64,000 nucleotides of DNA from CAZQFV01 sp964592645 (GCA_964592645.1 CAZQFV010000013.1:1-64000), one strand, 5' to 3'. Shown: positions 8,949 to 17,800, counted from the stretch's first letter. Made by a program: numbers and translations. Notes: generated by a model from the letters alone, not told the origin.

Positions 8949-9986
8949 ATGGAATCACGCTGGGGACGTTGGCTGCTGCTGATCCTGGTCGCGTTCATCG
9001 CCGTGGCCCTGGTCCTGCTCGTGCCGGCCCTGCTGCGCCTGTTGGAGCCCGAAGCCCCCACCGAGATCATCATCCCGACGGTGTACGTGCCCCCGCCGAC
9101 ACCCACCCCCACCGCCACCCCCACCGCCACGCCAACCCCGCCGCCGACGCCCAGCCCGCCGCCCCCACCGACCCCGCTGCCCGTGCTGGTGGGCTACACC
9201 GTCCACACCGTCCAGGCCGAGGAGACACTGCCGGCGGTGGCCGCGCGCTTCGGCAGCCTGCCCCAGGCTATCGCCTCGCTGAACCGCTTCCCCCTCACGG
9301 CCCCCCTCAGCGCGGGGCAGCCGCTGGTCATCCCGCTCTTCGCCGGGCAGGAGGTCAGCGGCACCGTCGAGGCCCGCGGGCTGGAGATCGCCCGCGGCCT
9401 GCCCGGGCGGCGGGTCGCCCTGACGTTCGACGCCGGCGCCGATTCCGCCCCTGCCACCTACATCCTGGATACGCTGCGGCAGCACAACGTCCACATCACC
9501 TTCTTCCTCACCGGCAAATGGGCAGAGGACAACCCCGAGCTGGTGCGGCGGATAGCCGCCGAGGGCCACGAGATCGGCAACCACACCTACGATCATCCCG
9601 ACCTGCGGGAGCTGGACGAGGCAGCCATCGCCGAGCAGGTGCTGCGCACGGAGCAGATCGTGCGCGACCTGGCCGGCCAGAGCACCCGGCCGTTGCTGCG
9701 GCCCCCCTATGGGGCCCGCAACCAGGCCGTCCTCGACACCCTGGCCCGCCTGGGCTACATCAGCATCTACTGGACGGTAGACAGCCTGGACAGCGTCGGC
9801 GAGCCCAAGACGGTCGACTTCCTGGTGCGGCGGGTGACCCACCCCGGCGTGCCCCTGGACGGGGCGATCTTTTTGCTGCACGTGGGCAACCGCACCTCGG
9901 CCGAGGCCCTGCCGGCGATCCTGGACTACTTTCAGCAGGAAGGCTACCGGGTCGTGCCGGTATCGGAGATCGTGCGGGCGCCATGA
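8949..9986 (+). CDS. LysM / polysaccharide deacetylase (NodB-fold) membrane-anchored protein
   Basis: The 345-residue protein has an N-terminal membrane segment, a Pro/Thr linker (about 40-78), a LysM-like domain (about 79-125: YTVHTVQAEETLPAVAARFG) and a NodB deacetylase domain (about 150-345). The family motifs are visible: TFDAGAD (motif 1), GNHTYDH (metal-binding NHxxxH), RPPYGARN (motif 3), VDSLDS (motif 4) and LLH (motif 5). Motif 1 has Ala where most members have the second Asp (TFDDG), a metal ligand, so metal binding or specificity may differ. The likely substrate is peptidoglycan or another N-acetylated wall polymer. GAGGAGTAGAGG precedes the ATG. Confidence 0.88.
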   Translation: MESRWGRWLLLILVAFIAVALVLLVPALLRLLEPEAPTEIIIPTVYVPPPTPTPTATPTATPTPPPTPSPPPPPTPLPVLVGYTVHTVQAEETLPAVAARFGSLPQAIASLNRFPLTAPLSAGQPLVIPLFAGQEVSGTVEARGLEIARGLPGRRVALTFDAGADSAPATYILDTLRQHNVHITFFLTGKWAEDNPELVRRIAAEGHEIGNHTYDHPDLRELDEAAIAEQVLRTEQIVRDLAGQSTRPLLRPPYGARNQAVLDTLARLGYISIYWTVDSLDSVGEPKTVDFLVRRVTHPGVPLDGAIFLLHVGNRTSAEALPAILDYFQQEGYRVVPVSEIVRAP

Positions 9987-10016
9987 GAAGCGCCCCGGGA
10001 CGGTCCGTTGCCAGCC

Positions 10017-10766
10017 ATGCGCATCCGCATTGCCCACCTCTATCCCCTACAGATGAACATCTACGGCGACCGGGGCAACATCCTGGCGCTGGTGCAGCGC
10101 TGCCGCTGGCGGGGGATCGAAGTGGAGGTAGAGTCCCTGGACATCGGCCGGCCGGCCGACCTGCGCGCCTACGACATCGCCTTCTTCGGCGGGGGCCAGG
10201 ACAGCAACCAGGCCCTGGTGGCCGCCGACTTTCTCCAGGTGAAAGGGCCGGCGCTGCGGGAAGCGGTTGAGGACGGGCTAGTCCTGCTGGCCATCTGCGG
10301 GGGCTACCAGCTCCTGGGCCACTATTTCCGCACCCACGCCGGTGAGGAGCTGCCCGGCATCGGCCTCCTGGACGCCTGGACGGTGGCAGGGAAAAAACGC
10401 TTGATCGGCAACGTGGTCGTCGATTGGACGGCGGCCCCGCCGGAAGCGCCGGCTCGCACCCTGGTGGGCTTCGAGAACCACAGCGGCCGCACCTACCTGG
10501 GCGGCGGCTGCCGGCCCCTGGGCCGGGTGCGGGTGGGCTACGGCAACAATGCCGAGGACGGCACCGAGGGGGCCGTCTACAAGAACGCCCACGGCTGCTA
10601 CCTGCACGGCTCGCTGCTGCCCAAGAACCCCCACCTGGCCGACCACCTGCTCCGCGCCGCCCTCCGCCGCCGCTACGGGCCCGGGACGGAGCTGCCCTCC
10701 CTGGACGACCGCCTGGAGTGGGCCGCTCACCAGGCGATGGTCCAAAGGCTGGCTCCGCGGGAGTAG
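10017..10766 (+). CDS. gatD: GatD-like type-1 glutamine amidotransferase
   Basis: The 249-residue protein resembles GatD, the glutaminase subunit of the MurT-GatD lipid II isoglutaminyl synthase, which amidates the D-glutamate of peptidoglycan stems. The N-terminus (MRIRIAHLYPLQMNIYGDRG), FFGGGQDSNQ, the nucleophile in ICGGYQLLG (Cys94) and a late His in CYLHGSLLPKNP fit the CobB/CobQ-type class I amidotransferase fold. I place the start at ATG 10017 rather than a TTG three codons upstream. A MurT partner is not adjacent, unlike the usual arrangement. Neighbouring wall genes support a peptidoglycan role. Confidence 0.82.
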   Translation: MRIRIAHLYPLQMNIYGDRGNILALVQRCRWRGIEVEVESLDIGRPADLRAYDIAFFGGGQDSNQALVAADFLQVKGPALREAVEDGLVLLAICGGYQLLGHYFRTHAGEELPGIGLLDAWTVAGKKRLIGNVVVDWTAAPPEAPARTLVGFENHSGRTYLGGGCRPLGRVRVGYGNNAEDGTEGAVYKNAHGCYLHGSLLPKNPHLADHLLRAALRRRYGPGTELPSLDDRLEWAAHQAMVQRLAPRE

Positions 10767-10778
10767 ACACAAACTTCG

Positions 10779-12104
10779 ATGGAGCAGCGTCGGTTCCTGA
10801 TCGCCTTTGTCATCGCCGACGTGGTCCTGCTGCTGGGGGCCGCCGCGCTGCTCTACCTGGTGTGGCAGCAGCGCGCCGCCCCTTTCCCCACTCCTACGCC
10901 GGCCCCAACGGCGCCCCCCACCGCTACGGCTACGGCCACGCCCACTCCCCCGCCCAGCCCCACGGCCCCACCCACCTCCATCCCCTCGCCCTCGCCCACT
11001 CCCTCGGCCACGCCCACATCCACATCCACACCCACACCCACACCCACGCCCACCCCCCGGCCGTTGGCCTATGGCGTCTCGGTGCACCTCTTTGGGCAAA
11101 ACCGCGACCGCGTCCTCCGGCTAACCCAGGAGGCCGGCTTTGGCTGGATCCGCCAGCAGGTCTGGTGGCGCAACATCGAACCGTGGCCGGGAAGCTACAA
11201 CTGGGACGAGCTGGACGCCATCGTTGCCGACGCCAACACCCACGGGATCAAGGTGCTGCTGAGCATCGTCCGCTCCCCGGGATGGGCTGCGGGCGGCGGC
11301 TATGGATTCCCCTACGACCCCCAGGACCTGGGGGATTTCCTCTACGCTATGGCGGCGCGCTACCGCGGCCGGGTGCAGGCCTATGAGGTCTGGAACGAGC
11401 CCAACCTGGCCCACGAGAACGCCGGCCGCGTTCCCACCCCGGGCGAGTATGTCGAGCTGCTACAGGTGGCCTATCGGCGGATCAAGGAGGCCGATCCCGC
11501 CGCCCAGGTTATCAGCGCCCCGCTCACGCCCACGGGGGTCACCCGGAGCTGGCTCTCCACGGACGACCTGGACTACCTGCGCGCCATGCTGGCCTACGGC
11601 GACGGCCTCTTCCTGGCCTCCTGCGACGCCGTCGGCGCCCACGCCGCGGGGACACACAATCCCCCCGACACCCTCTGGCCGGACGAGCCCGGGCCGTGGC
11701 CCGACTGGCTGGACCACCCGACGCACTACTTCCGCCATGTCGAGAACATCCACGGCGTGCTGCTGGAGTTTGGAGTGAACAAGCCGATCTGGATCACCGA
11801 GTTCGGCTGGGCCACGGCCAACTATACCCCGGGGTACGAGTACGGCTGGGACAACACGGAGGAGGACCAGGCCGCCTACATCGTCCGCGCGCTGGAGATC
11901 GTAGAGCGGGACTGGCCCTGGGTAGAGGGAGCCTTCCTTTGGAACCTGAACTTTGCCATGGTGCGGGGCGACTGGCACGAGCAGGGGGCCTTTGGCATCG
12001 TGCGCAGCGACGGCTCGCCGCGGCCGGCCTACCTGGCGGTGCAGGGGCACTTTCACCCCACGCCGACGCCGACGATCGCGCCTCTGCCCAACGAAGCGCC
12101 CTAG
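10779..12104 (+). CDS. Clan GH-A glycoside hydrolase, membrane-anchored
   Basis: The 441-residue protein has an N-terminal membrane anchor (about 7-28), a Pro/Thr/Ser linker (about 35-92) and a TIM-barrel glycosidase domain. The pair expected for clan GH-A is visible: acid/base Glu207 in YEVWNEPN and nucleophile Glu341 in IWITEFGW. It resembles cellulase/GH39/GH5-like proteins, but the exact family and substrate are not clear. The linker DNA is rich in CCCACA/CACCC units. It is the last gene of the envelope operon; its stop lies six bases from the stop of the convergent SDR gene. Confidence 0.85.
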   Translation: MEQRRFLIAFVIADVVLLLGAAALLYLVWQQRAAPFPTPTPAPTAPPTATATATPTPPPSPTAPPTSIPSPSPTPSATPTSTSTPTPTPTPTPRPLAYGVSVHLFGQNRDRVLRLTQEAGFGWIRQQVWWRNIEPWPGSYNWDELDAIVADANTHGIKVLLSIVRSPGWAAGGGYGFPYDPQDLGDFLYAMAARYRGRVQAYEVWNEPNLAHENAGRVPTPGEYVELLQVAYRRIKEADPAAQVISAPLTPTGVTRSWLSTDDLDYLRAMLAYGDGLFLASCDAVGAHAAGTHNPPDTLWPDEPGPWPDWLDHPTHYFRHVENIHGVLLEFGVNKPIWITEFGWATANYTPGYEYGWDNTEEDQAAYIVRALEIVERDWPWVEGAFLWNLNFAMVRGDWHEQGAFGIVRSDGSPRPAYLAVQGHFHPTPTPTIAPLPNEAP

Positions 12105-12110
12105 AAGCCC

Positions 12111-12923
12111 CTAGATCCGGTAGTGGGTGCGGATAATCCACTCGAAGAGCGGCTGGGGCACGAGAGGCTTGAGGATGGCGGCCAACTGCTCGGTGAAGGC
12201 GCCGGCCCGGTAGCGCAGGCGCGGGGCGCGGCTGCGGATGATCCGCTCCAGCACACGCCCCATCAGCTCCGGGGAAGAGCCGTGGGCCTCGTCGTGCTCG
12301 ATGACGGTCATGGCCCGTTCAAAGGCCGCGGCATAGGGAGATGCGGCGCCGGCTCCGGCGCAACGCCGCCTCCGCGCCGTAAAGTCCGTGCGAAAGTCGG
12401 CCGGCTCCACCAGGACCACGTGGATACCGAACTGCCGCACCTCCATGCGCAGCGCCTCGGAAAGCCCCTCGACGGCAAACTTGCTGGCGCTGTAGAAACC
12501 CTGGTAGGGCAAGGCGATGATCCCCGCGAGCGAGCCGATGTTGATGATCAGGCCGGAGCGCCGGGCGCGCATCCCCGGCAGCACCGCCTGGCAGACGCGC
12601 AGCGTGCCAAAGAAGTTGGTCTCGAACTGGGCCTGCGCCTCGGCCAGCGTGGTCTCCTCGATCGGCCCGCCGATGCCGAACCCGGCGTTGTTGACGACCA
12701 CATCGATCCGGCCGGCCCGCTGCAGCACCTCCTGCACCCCCCGCCGGACTGCAGACTCGTCGTCCACATCCATCTCGATGAATGAAAACGGGCCGGGCTC
12801 CGCCGGCGGCCGGCGGCTCGCGCCAAAGACCCGATAGCCGCGCCGGGCCAGGTAGTGGGCGCCGGCCCGGCCGAGGCCGGACGAGGCGCCGGTAATCAGA
12901 ACCACCTTGTCTGTTGAGGCCAT
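12111..12923 (-). CDS. Short-chain dehydrogenase/reductase (classical SDR)
   Basis: The 270-residue protein is an NAD(P)-dependent oxidoreductase of unknown substrate. It shows the cofactor motif TGASSGLG (11-18), NNAG (about 78-81), catalytic Ser131 and the Y144xxxK148 pair in GFYSASKFA. Its length is typical for classical SDRs. The start is ATG at 12923, with GGAGG eight bases upstream; a TTG further out overlaps that Shine-Dalgarno sequence and is rejected. It is the last gene of the minus-strand M42-queA-deaminase group, 56 bases after the deaminase. Confidence 0.9.
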   Translation of the reverse strand: MASTDKVVLITGASSGLGRAGAHYLARRGYRVFGASRRPPAEPGPFSFIEMDVDDESAVRRGVQEVLQRAGRIDVVVNNAGFGIGGPIEETTLAEAQAQFETNFFGTLRVCQAVLPGMRARRSGLIINIGSLAGIIALPYQGFYSASKFAVEGLSEALRMEVRQFGIHVVLVEPADFRTDFTARRRRCAGAGAASPYAAAFERAMTVIEHDEAHGSSPELMGRVLERIIRSRAPRLRYRAGAFTEQLAAILKPLVPQPLFEWIIRTHYRI

Positions 12924-12979
12924 GGCTGCTTCCTCCAAATGATCGGAGCCGGTCTACAGCGGCGGCCCATACGCCGGCC

Positions 12980-13441
12980 TCAATCCGAGGGTCCCCCGGA
13001 GTTGGGCCAGCGCACCAACCCCACGCCGGCCTGGGCCAGCATGTCGCGCGCCAGGTCGTCGGGATAGGGGCCCTCGTAGACGATGCGCACGATCCCGGCG
13101 TTGATCAGCATCTTGGCGCAGAGGACACAGGGCTGGGTCGTGCAGTAGAGGGTGGCCCCGGGCACGCGCACCCCGTGCACGGCCGCCTGGATGATGGCGT
13201 TCTGCTCGGCGTGGATGCCGCGGCAGAGCTCGGCGCGCTCCCCCGAGGGGACATGGTTCTGCTCGCGCAGGCAGCCGACCTCCTCGCAGTGCGGTAGCCC
13301 CTGCGGGGCGCCGTTGTAGCCGGTGCAGAGGATATGTTTATCCTTTACCAGGATCGCCCCCACCTGCCGGCGCATGCAGGTGCCCCGCTTGGCCACCTCG
13401 CGGGTGATGTGCATAAAGTAATCGTCCCAGGACGGCCGCAT
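12980..13441 (-). CDS. dCMP-deaminase-family zinc cytidine deaminase
   Basis: The 153-residue protein belongs to the dCMP/ComEB deaminase family, converting dCMP to dUMP for dTTP synthesis. The zinc site is complete: H77-A-E79 (GIHAEQNA) and P-C105-x-x-C108 (TQPCVLC). An extra Cys/His cluster (HCEEVGC, residues 51-57) is typical for dCMP deaminases. AAAGGAG precedes the ATG and overlaps the end of queA, 13 bases upstream. A thymidine kinase and a deoxynucleoside kinase elsewhere in the window serve the same nucleotide pool. Exact substrate not proven. Confidence 0.88.
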   Translation of the reverse strand: MRPSWDDYFMHITREVAKRGTCMRRQVGAILVKDKHILCTGYNGAPQGLPHCEEVGCLREQNHVPSGERAELCRGIHAEQNAIIQAAVHGVRVPGATLYCTTQPCVLCAKMLINAGIVRIVYEGPYPDDLARDMLAQAGVGLVRWPNSGGPSD

Positions 13442-13454
13442 GGCGCACTCTCCT

Positions 13455-14468
13455 TTAGAGGATCAGCATGGCATCGCCAAAACTGTAGAACCGATACCGG
13501 GCGGCGATGGCCTCCTGATAGGCCCGGCGGATCGTCTCCCGGCCGGCAAAGGCGCTCACCAGCATCAGCAGGGTCGACCGCGGCAGGTGAAAGTTGGTGA
13601 TCAGCGCGTCGACCGCCCGGAAGCGGTAGCCGGGGTAGATAAAGAGGCGGGTCCAGGCGCCGGTAGGGGCCACCGCCCCCCCCTGCGCCGCCGTCTCCAG
13701 GGCCCGCACGACCGTCGTCCCCACGGCGACGACCCGCCGGCCGGCCGCCCGGGCCTCGGCCACCGCCGCCGTCACCTCCGCCGGGACGGCGCACCACTCG
13801 CTGTGCATGGGGTGATCGGCCACCTCCTTCACCTCCACCGGGCGAAAGGTGTCCAGCCCGATGTGCAGCGTGACAAAGGCCAGGCGCACCCCCTGCTGCA
13901 GCAGCCGGGCGATCAGCTCCGGCGTAAAGTGCAGGCCGGCCGTCGGGGCGGCCGCCGACCCGCACACGCGGGCATAGATCGTCTGGTAGCGCTCGGCATC
14001 GGCCAGCGGCTCGTGGATGTAGGGCGGCAGCGGCACGGCGCCCAGCGTCTCCAGCAGCGGCTCGACCTCCGCGGAAAAGGCCAGCACCCGCGTGCCGTCG
14101 GCCCGCGCCTCCTCCACCCGGGCGGTCACCTCCGAGCCCGCGCCGAAGTGCACCTCCAGGCCGGCCCGGATGCGCTCCCCGCCGAGCAGCGCCTCCCAGC
14201 GCCGCTCATCCAGCCGCCGCAGCAGCAGGGCCTCCACCCGCCCACCCGTGCGCTTGCGCCCACAGAGGCGCGCCCGGATCACCCGGCTGTCGTTGGCCAC
14301 CAGGAGGTCGCCGGGCACCAGGTACTCGGGCAAGTCACGGAAGTGGCGGTGAAGGATCGCCCCGCTGTCGCGCCGCAGGACCAACAGGCGGGAAGCATCG
14401 CGCGGCTCCAGCGGATGCTGGGCGATCATCTCCGGCGGCAAATCGTAGTCGAAATCGGCGACCCGCAA
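13455..14468 (-). CDS. queA: S-adenosylmethionine:tRNA ribosyltransferase-isomerase (QueA)
   Basis: The 337-residue enzyme transfers and isomerises the ribosyl moiety of SAM to preQ1 in tRNA, giving epoxyqueuosine. The N-terminus (MRVADFDYDLPPEMIAQHP, with PRDASRLLVL), VANDSRVIRARL and the C-terminal TNFHLPRSTLLMLVSAF are strong family signatures. Length is normal. It is co-directional with the two M42 genes (10-base gap) and the deaminase gene. No other queuosine genes are present in the window. Confidence 0.95.
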   Translation of the reverse strand: MRVADFDYDLPPEMIAQHPLEPRDASRLLVLRRDSGAILHRHFRDLPEYLVPGDLLVANDSRVIRARLCGRKRTGGRVEALLLRRLDERRWEALLGGERIRAGLEVHFGAGSEVTARVEEARADGTRVLAFSAEVEPLLETLGAVPLPPYIHEPLADAERYQTIYARVCGSAAAPTAGLHFTPELIARLLQQGVRLAFVTLHIGLDTFRPVEVKEVADHPMHSEWCAVPAEVTAAVAEARAAGRRVVAVGTTVVRALETAAQGGAVAPTGAWTRLFIYPGYRFRAVDALITNFHLPRSTLLMLVSAFAGRETIRRAYQEAIAARYRFYSFGDAMLIL

Positions 14469-14478
14469 GGCCGTGCCC

Positions 14479-15513
14479 CTACTGTCCCCAGGGGAAATCG
14501 CCCTCCAGGCGCTGCAGCGTCGCCTTCATCAGGGCGATGGTGTGCTCGAAATCGTCCAAGTGAAGCAGCGAGACGGGGGTGTGGATGTAACGGGCCGGGA
14601 CGGCCACGGCCACCGAGGGCACGCCCTCGCGCGACAGATGGATGGCCCCGGCGTCGGTCCCTCCCAGGCCGGGCGCCTTGAACTGGTAGGGGAGGCCCGC
14701 CTCCGTAGCCGTCCGCACGAGCAGATCGACCAGCCGCCGGTCCGAGATCACCGAGCGGTCCATGACGGTGATCGCCGGCCCGTGGCCCAGGCGCGTGACC
14801 GGGGTAATGTCCTCCTTGCGCGGCAGATCGTCGCAGATCGTCCCCTCCAGGGCAAAGCCCAGCTCGGGCTCGATGCCGTAGGCCGCCACCCGCGCCCCGC
14901 GCACGCCCACCTCTTCCTGCACGGTAAAGACCGCCACGAGCTCCACGCCGTAGCGCTCCTTGACCAGCTCGGCCAGGACGGCGCAGCCGGCCCGATCGTC
15001 GAACGCCTTGCCCAGGACGATCCGCCCACAGAGCTGCGACTGTGTGGCAAAGGTGGCCATGTCGCCCAGGTGGACCACGCCCTCGGCGTCTTCCTTGCTC
15101 TTGGCGCCGATATCGATATAGAGCTGGTCGAGCGGCATGACCTGGCCTTCCTCCTCGGGACCGACCAGGTGGATCGGCTTGACCCCGATCACCCCGGGGA
15201 CGGCATCCTTGCCCACCAGGACGCGCTTGGCCGGCAGCACGCGCGGGTCGATCCCCCCAACGCAGCGAAAGCGCAGCAGACCATCCTTGCCGATCTTCCG
15301 GACCATCAGCCCGACCTCGTCCATATGGGCCGCCACCATCACCCGGTGCGGGCGCTCCACGCCCGCCATGGCCCGTACGGTGACGATCAGGTTGCCGATG
15401 TTGTCCACGCGGTACTCATCGACATGGGGAGCGACCTCGTCGATGAGGATCCGGCGCACCGCATCCTCGTTCCCCGAAACGCCCCGGGCATCCGACAGCT
15501 TTTGCAGCAGCAT
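14479..15513 (-). CDS. M42-family aminopeptidase, paralogue 2
   Basis: The 344-residue cytosolic metallo-aminopeptidase is of the M42 (FrvX/PepA/TET-like) family. Metal-binding and catalytic residues are visible: H63-x-D65 (AAHMDEVG), D172-D173 (FDDRAG), E200-E201 (VQEEVG) and the late His in YIHTP. Such enzymes form large dodecamers that trim peptides. It follows its paralogue by 18 bases and precedes queA by 10. GGAGA lies upstream of the ATG. Substrate preference cannot be read from sequence. Confidence 0.93.
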   Translation of the reverse strand: MLLQKLSDARGVSGNEDAVRRILIDEVAPHVDEYRVDNIGNLIVTVRAMAGVERPHRVMVAAHMDEVGLMVRKIGKDGLLRFRCVGGIDPRVLPAKRVLVGKDAVPGVIGVKPIHLVGPEEEGQVMPLDQLYIDIGAKSKEDAEGVVHLGDMATFATQSQLCGRIVLGKAFDDRAGCAVLAELVKERYGVELVAVFTVQEEVGVRGARVAAYGIEPELGFALEGTICDDLPRKEDITPVTRLGHGPAITVMDRSVISDRRLVDLLVRTATEAGLPYQFKAPGLGGTDAGAIHLSREGVPSVAVAVPARYIHTPVSLLHLDDFEHTIALMKATLQRLEGDFPWGQ

Positions 15514-15531
15514 GGGCGGTGGTCTCCTTGG

Positions 15532-16569
15532 CTACCGTGACAGGTCGATCTCGTCCAGCCGGGAGATGGTCAGCGCCAAAAGGCGCGCCGCGCGGCGGAC
15601 GTCCTTGAGGTCCAACGTTTCGACAGGCGTGTGCATGTAGCGCAGCGGGATGTACACGACGGCCGTAGGCACGCCGCTGCGGGTGATCTGCATGGCGTTG
15701 CCATCGGTCCCGGTCCCTCGCGGCTCGGCCTCCACCTGGAAGGGGATCTCGTTGCTGCGGGCCGTCTCCACGAGCGCCTCGTACAGCTTGGGGTGGACAT
15801 TGGGTCCGATAGCGATGGCCGGGCCGCCGCCCATCTCGACGGTGTCCGTCTCCGACAGCCCCGGCGACTCGGCGAAACAGACATCGATGGCGATGCCCAC
15901 GTCGGGAAAGATGCCGTAGGTGCTGGCAAAGGCCCCGCGGAGCCCCACCTCCTCCTGCACCGTACCCACGGCGAACACGTCCCAGGTGTGGCGCATGCGG
16001 GTCAGCTCGTCGAGGCAGGCCAGGATGGCGACCACGGAAGCGCGGTCGTCCAGGGCCTTGGCCGAGATGCGTTCGTTGCGCAGGGGTGTGTAGGGCGATT
16101 GCAGCGTGACCAGGTCGCCGACGCGCACCTGGGCGGCCACCTCTTCCGGGGCCAGCCCCACGTCGATGAACAGCTTGTCCAGCGGGGTGACCTTTTCGCT
16201 CTCCTCGGCGCTCTGAACGTGCGGGGGCCGCGTGGCGACGACGCCCGGCAGGGTGGTCTGGCCATGGACGAGCACCACCTGGCCGGGCAGTATGCGGATG
16301 TCGAAGCCGATGTCGGCAAAGTGGAGGAACCCTTTTTCGACCTGGGTGACCATGAGGCCGATCTCATCCATGTGGCCGGCCAGCATAACTTTGCGGCGGG
16401 GCTCCTGGCCCGCGCCGCGGCGCAGCCCGATGAGGTTGCCCATCGCATCGGTGCGCAGATCGTCGACATAGGGCCGCATGGCCTCGGCCACCAACTCGCG
16501 CACGTTCCCCTCGTAGCCGGAGACGCCGCTGGCCTCGCTTAGCTTGCGCAACTGTTCGGCAATATCCAA
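15532..16569 (-). CDS. M42-family aminopeptidase, paralogue 1
   Basis: The 345-residue protein is a second M42 metallo-aminopeptidase, colinear with its neighbour. It has H66-x-D68 (AGHMDEIG), D174-D175 (LDDRAS), E206-E207 (VQEEVG) and YMHTP. The two copies are clearly diverged and probably differ in specificity or form mixed complexes. The start codon is TTG, with AGGAGG six bases upstream; a near-consensus promoter lies at 16602-16630. It heads the operon M42-M42-queA-deaminase-SDR. Confidence 0.93.
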   Translation of the reverse strand: MDIAEQLRKLSEASGVSGYEGNVRELVAEAMRPYVDDLRTDAMGNLIGLRRGAGQEPRRKVMLAGHMDEIGLMVTQVEKGFLHFADIGFDIRILPGQVVLVHGQTTLPGVVATRPPHVQSAEESEKVTPLDKLFIDVGLAPEEVAAQVRVGDLVTLQSPYTPLRNERISAKALDDRASVVAILACLDELTRMRHTWDVFAVGTVQEEVGLRGAFASTYGIFPDVGIAIDVCFAESPGLSETDTVEMGGGPAIAIGPNVHPKLYEALVETARSNEIPFQVEAEPRGTGTDGNAMQITRSGVPTAVVYIPLRYMHTPVETLDLKDVRRAARLLALTISRLDEIDLSR

Positions 16570-16601
16570 CGCTGGCCTCCTTTTTGGACTCAGGCCGGCC
16601 C

Positions 16602-16630
16602 ATTATAGCACCGTTGGGGGCTTTTTTCAA
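16602..16630 (-). promoter_or_regulatory. Near-consensus promoter for the M42-queA operon
   Basis: Minus strand: TTGAAA (16630-16625), 17-base spacer, TATAAT (16607-16602). Eleven of twelve bases match the sigma-70 consensus. The leader is about 25 bases. Confidence 0.85.
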
Positions 16631-16642
16631 ATGCCCCCGCTA

Positions 16643-16671
16643 TTGAACGATAGGCCGATTTGTGGTATGAT
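16643..16671 (+). promoter_or_regulatory. Promoter for the PIN/TRAM-ispDF-sir2 operon
   Basis: TTGAAC (16643-16648), 17-base spacer, TATGAT (16666-16671). It is divergent from the M42 promoter; the two -35 boxes are 12 bases apart. Transcription should begin near 16678, which excludes upstream start codons of the PIN/TRAM gene. Confidence 0.8.
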
Positions 16672-16720
16672 AGGCTTGGTCGAAACAACTGGGCAATTTG
16701 TCGGGCCGGGTCAGGAGAAG

Positions 16721-17797
16721 ATGAAACGAGTCAGCGGGACGTTTCTGGTGCGCATCTTGGGGATGATCCTCTTTGGCATCCTCGGGCTGTGGATCGCGCT
16801 CAATATCTCCGGCCCCCGGCCCTACCCCGAGGACTGGCGCTACATCCTCACCCTGGCCCTGGCCGGGTCGGGGCTGGGGCTCCTGATCACCCCCTCGATC
16901 ACCGTCGTGCCCATCCGCTGGATCGGCGAGCGGCTGCGCACGGTGGCCATCGAGGACTTTATGGCGGTGGGCATCGGCTTGGTGGCCGGCCTGGTGACCT
17001 CTGCCCTGCTGACGGTGCCGCTCTCCATGCTCCCCGCCCCCCTGGGACAACTGCTGCCCTTTGTCGTGGCCATGTTGCTGGGCTACGTGGGGGCCTCCAT
17101 CGCCCTGCTGCGCAAGAACGAGATCTTTAACCTGCTGACCGGCCGGCGCGTCGCCCCGGCCGGAACCGGGTGGGGCCCCACCGGCATCCTCCTCGATTCC
17201 AGCGCCATCATCGATGGACGCATCGCCGACCTCTGCCGCACCGGCTTCATCAACGGCCCCCTGATCGTCCCGCGCTTCATCCTGCGCGAACTGCAGCAGA
17301 TCGCCGACTCCAGCGACACCCTGCGGCGCAAGCGCGGCCGCCGCGGCCTGGAGGTGCTCAACCGGCTGCAGAAGGAGGCTCTGGTCACCATACGCTTCTC
17401 CGACCTGGATGTCGAGGAGATCAGCGACGTGGACGGCAAGCTGGTGCACCTGGCCCGCCTCCACCACTGCCCCATCCTGACCACCGACTACAACCTCAAC
17501 CGGGTGGCCGAGCTGCAGGGCGTGACCGTGCTCAACATCCACGACCTGGCGCAGACGGTCCGCCCGATCGTACAGCCGGGAGAAGAGCTGACGGTGCAGT
17601 TGGTCCACGAGGGCAAGGAGTACGGCCAGGGGGTGGGCTACCTGGACGACGGCACGATGGTGGTGGTGGAAGAGGCCCGCGATCGGGTGGGGCAGAAAGT
17701 GGCCGTGACCGTAACCCGGCTGCTGCCGACGACGGCCGGCCGTATCGTCTTTGCCCACCTGAGCGCTCCCGCCCGCGGCGAGCCGGCCGAGAGGTAG
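16721..17797 (+). CDS. Membrane PIN/TRAM-domain protein (YacL-like)
   Basis: The 358-residue protein has about four N-terminal membrane segments (residues 1-125), a PIN-like nuclease domain (about 155-270) and a C-terminal TRAM domain (about 285-345). PIN acidic residues are visible in LLDSSAIIDGRIAD, ELQQIAD, DVDGKLVHLA and TTDYNLN. The order matches YacL and relatives, putative membrane-bound RNases; the target is unknown. ATG 16721 is preceded by AGGAG with short spacing and lies 50 bases after a clear -10 box. It is followed after three bases by ispD, a common pairing in bacteria. Confidence 0.9.
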   Translation: MKRVSGTFLVRILGMILFGILGLWIALNISGPRPYPEDWRYILTLALAGSGLGLLITPSITVVPIRWIGERLRTVAIEDFMAVGIGLVAGLVTSALLTVPLSMLPAPLGQLLPFVVAMLLGYVGASIALLRKNEIFNLLTGRRVAPAGTGWGPTGILLDSSAIIDGRIADLCRTGFINGPLIVPRFILRELQQIADSSDTLRRKRGRRGLEVLNRLQKEALVTIRFSDLDVEEISDVDGKLVHLARLHHCPILTTDYNLNRVAELQGVTVLNIHDLAQTVRPIVQPGEELTVQLVHEGKEYGQGVGYLDDGTMVVVEEARDRVGQKVAVTVTRLLPTTAGRIVFAHLSAPARGEPAER

Positions 17798-17800
17798 GCG

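Noticed and set aside
10880..11060. CCCACA/CACCC repeats resembling a repeat array
   Set aside because: They encode the Pro/Thr linker of the glycosidase; there is no repeat-spacer periodicity, so it is not CRISPR.
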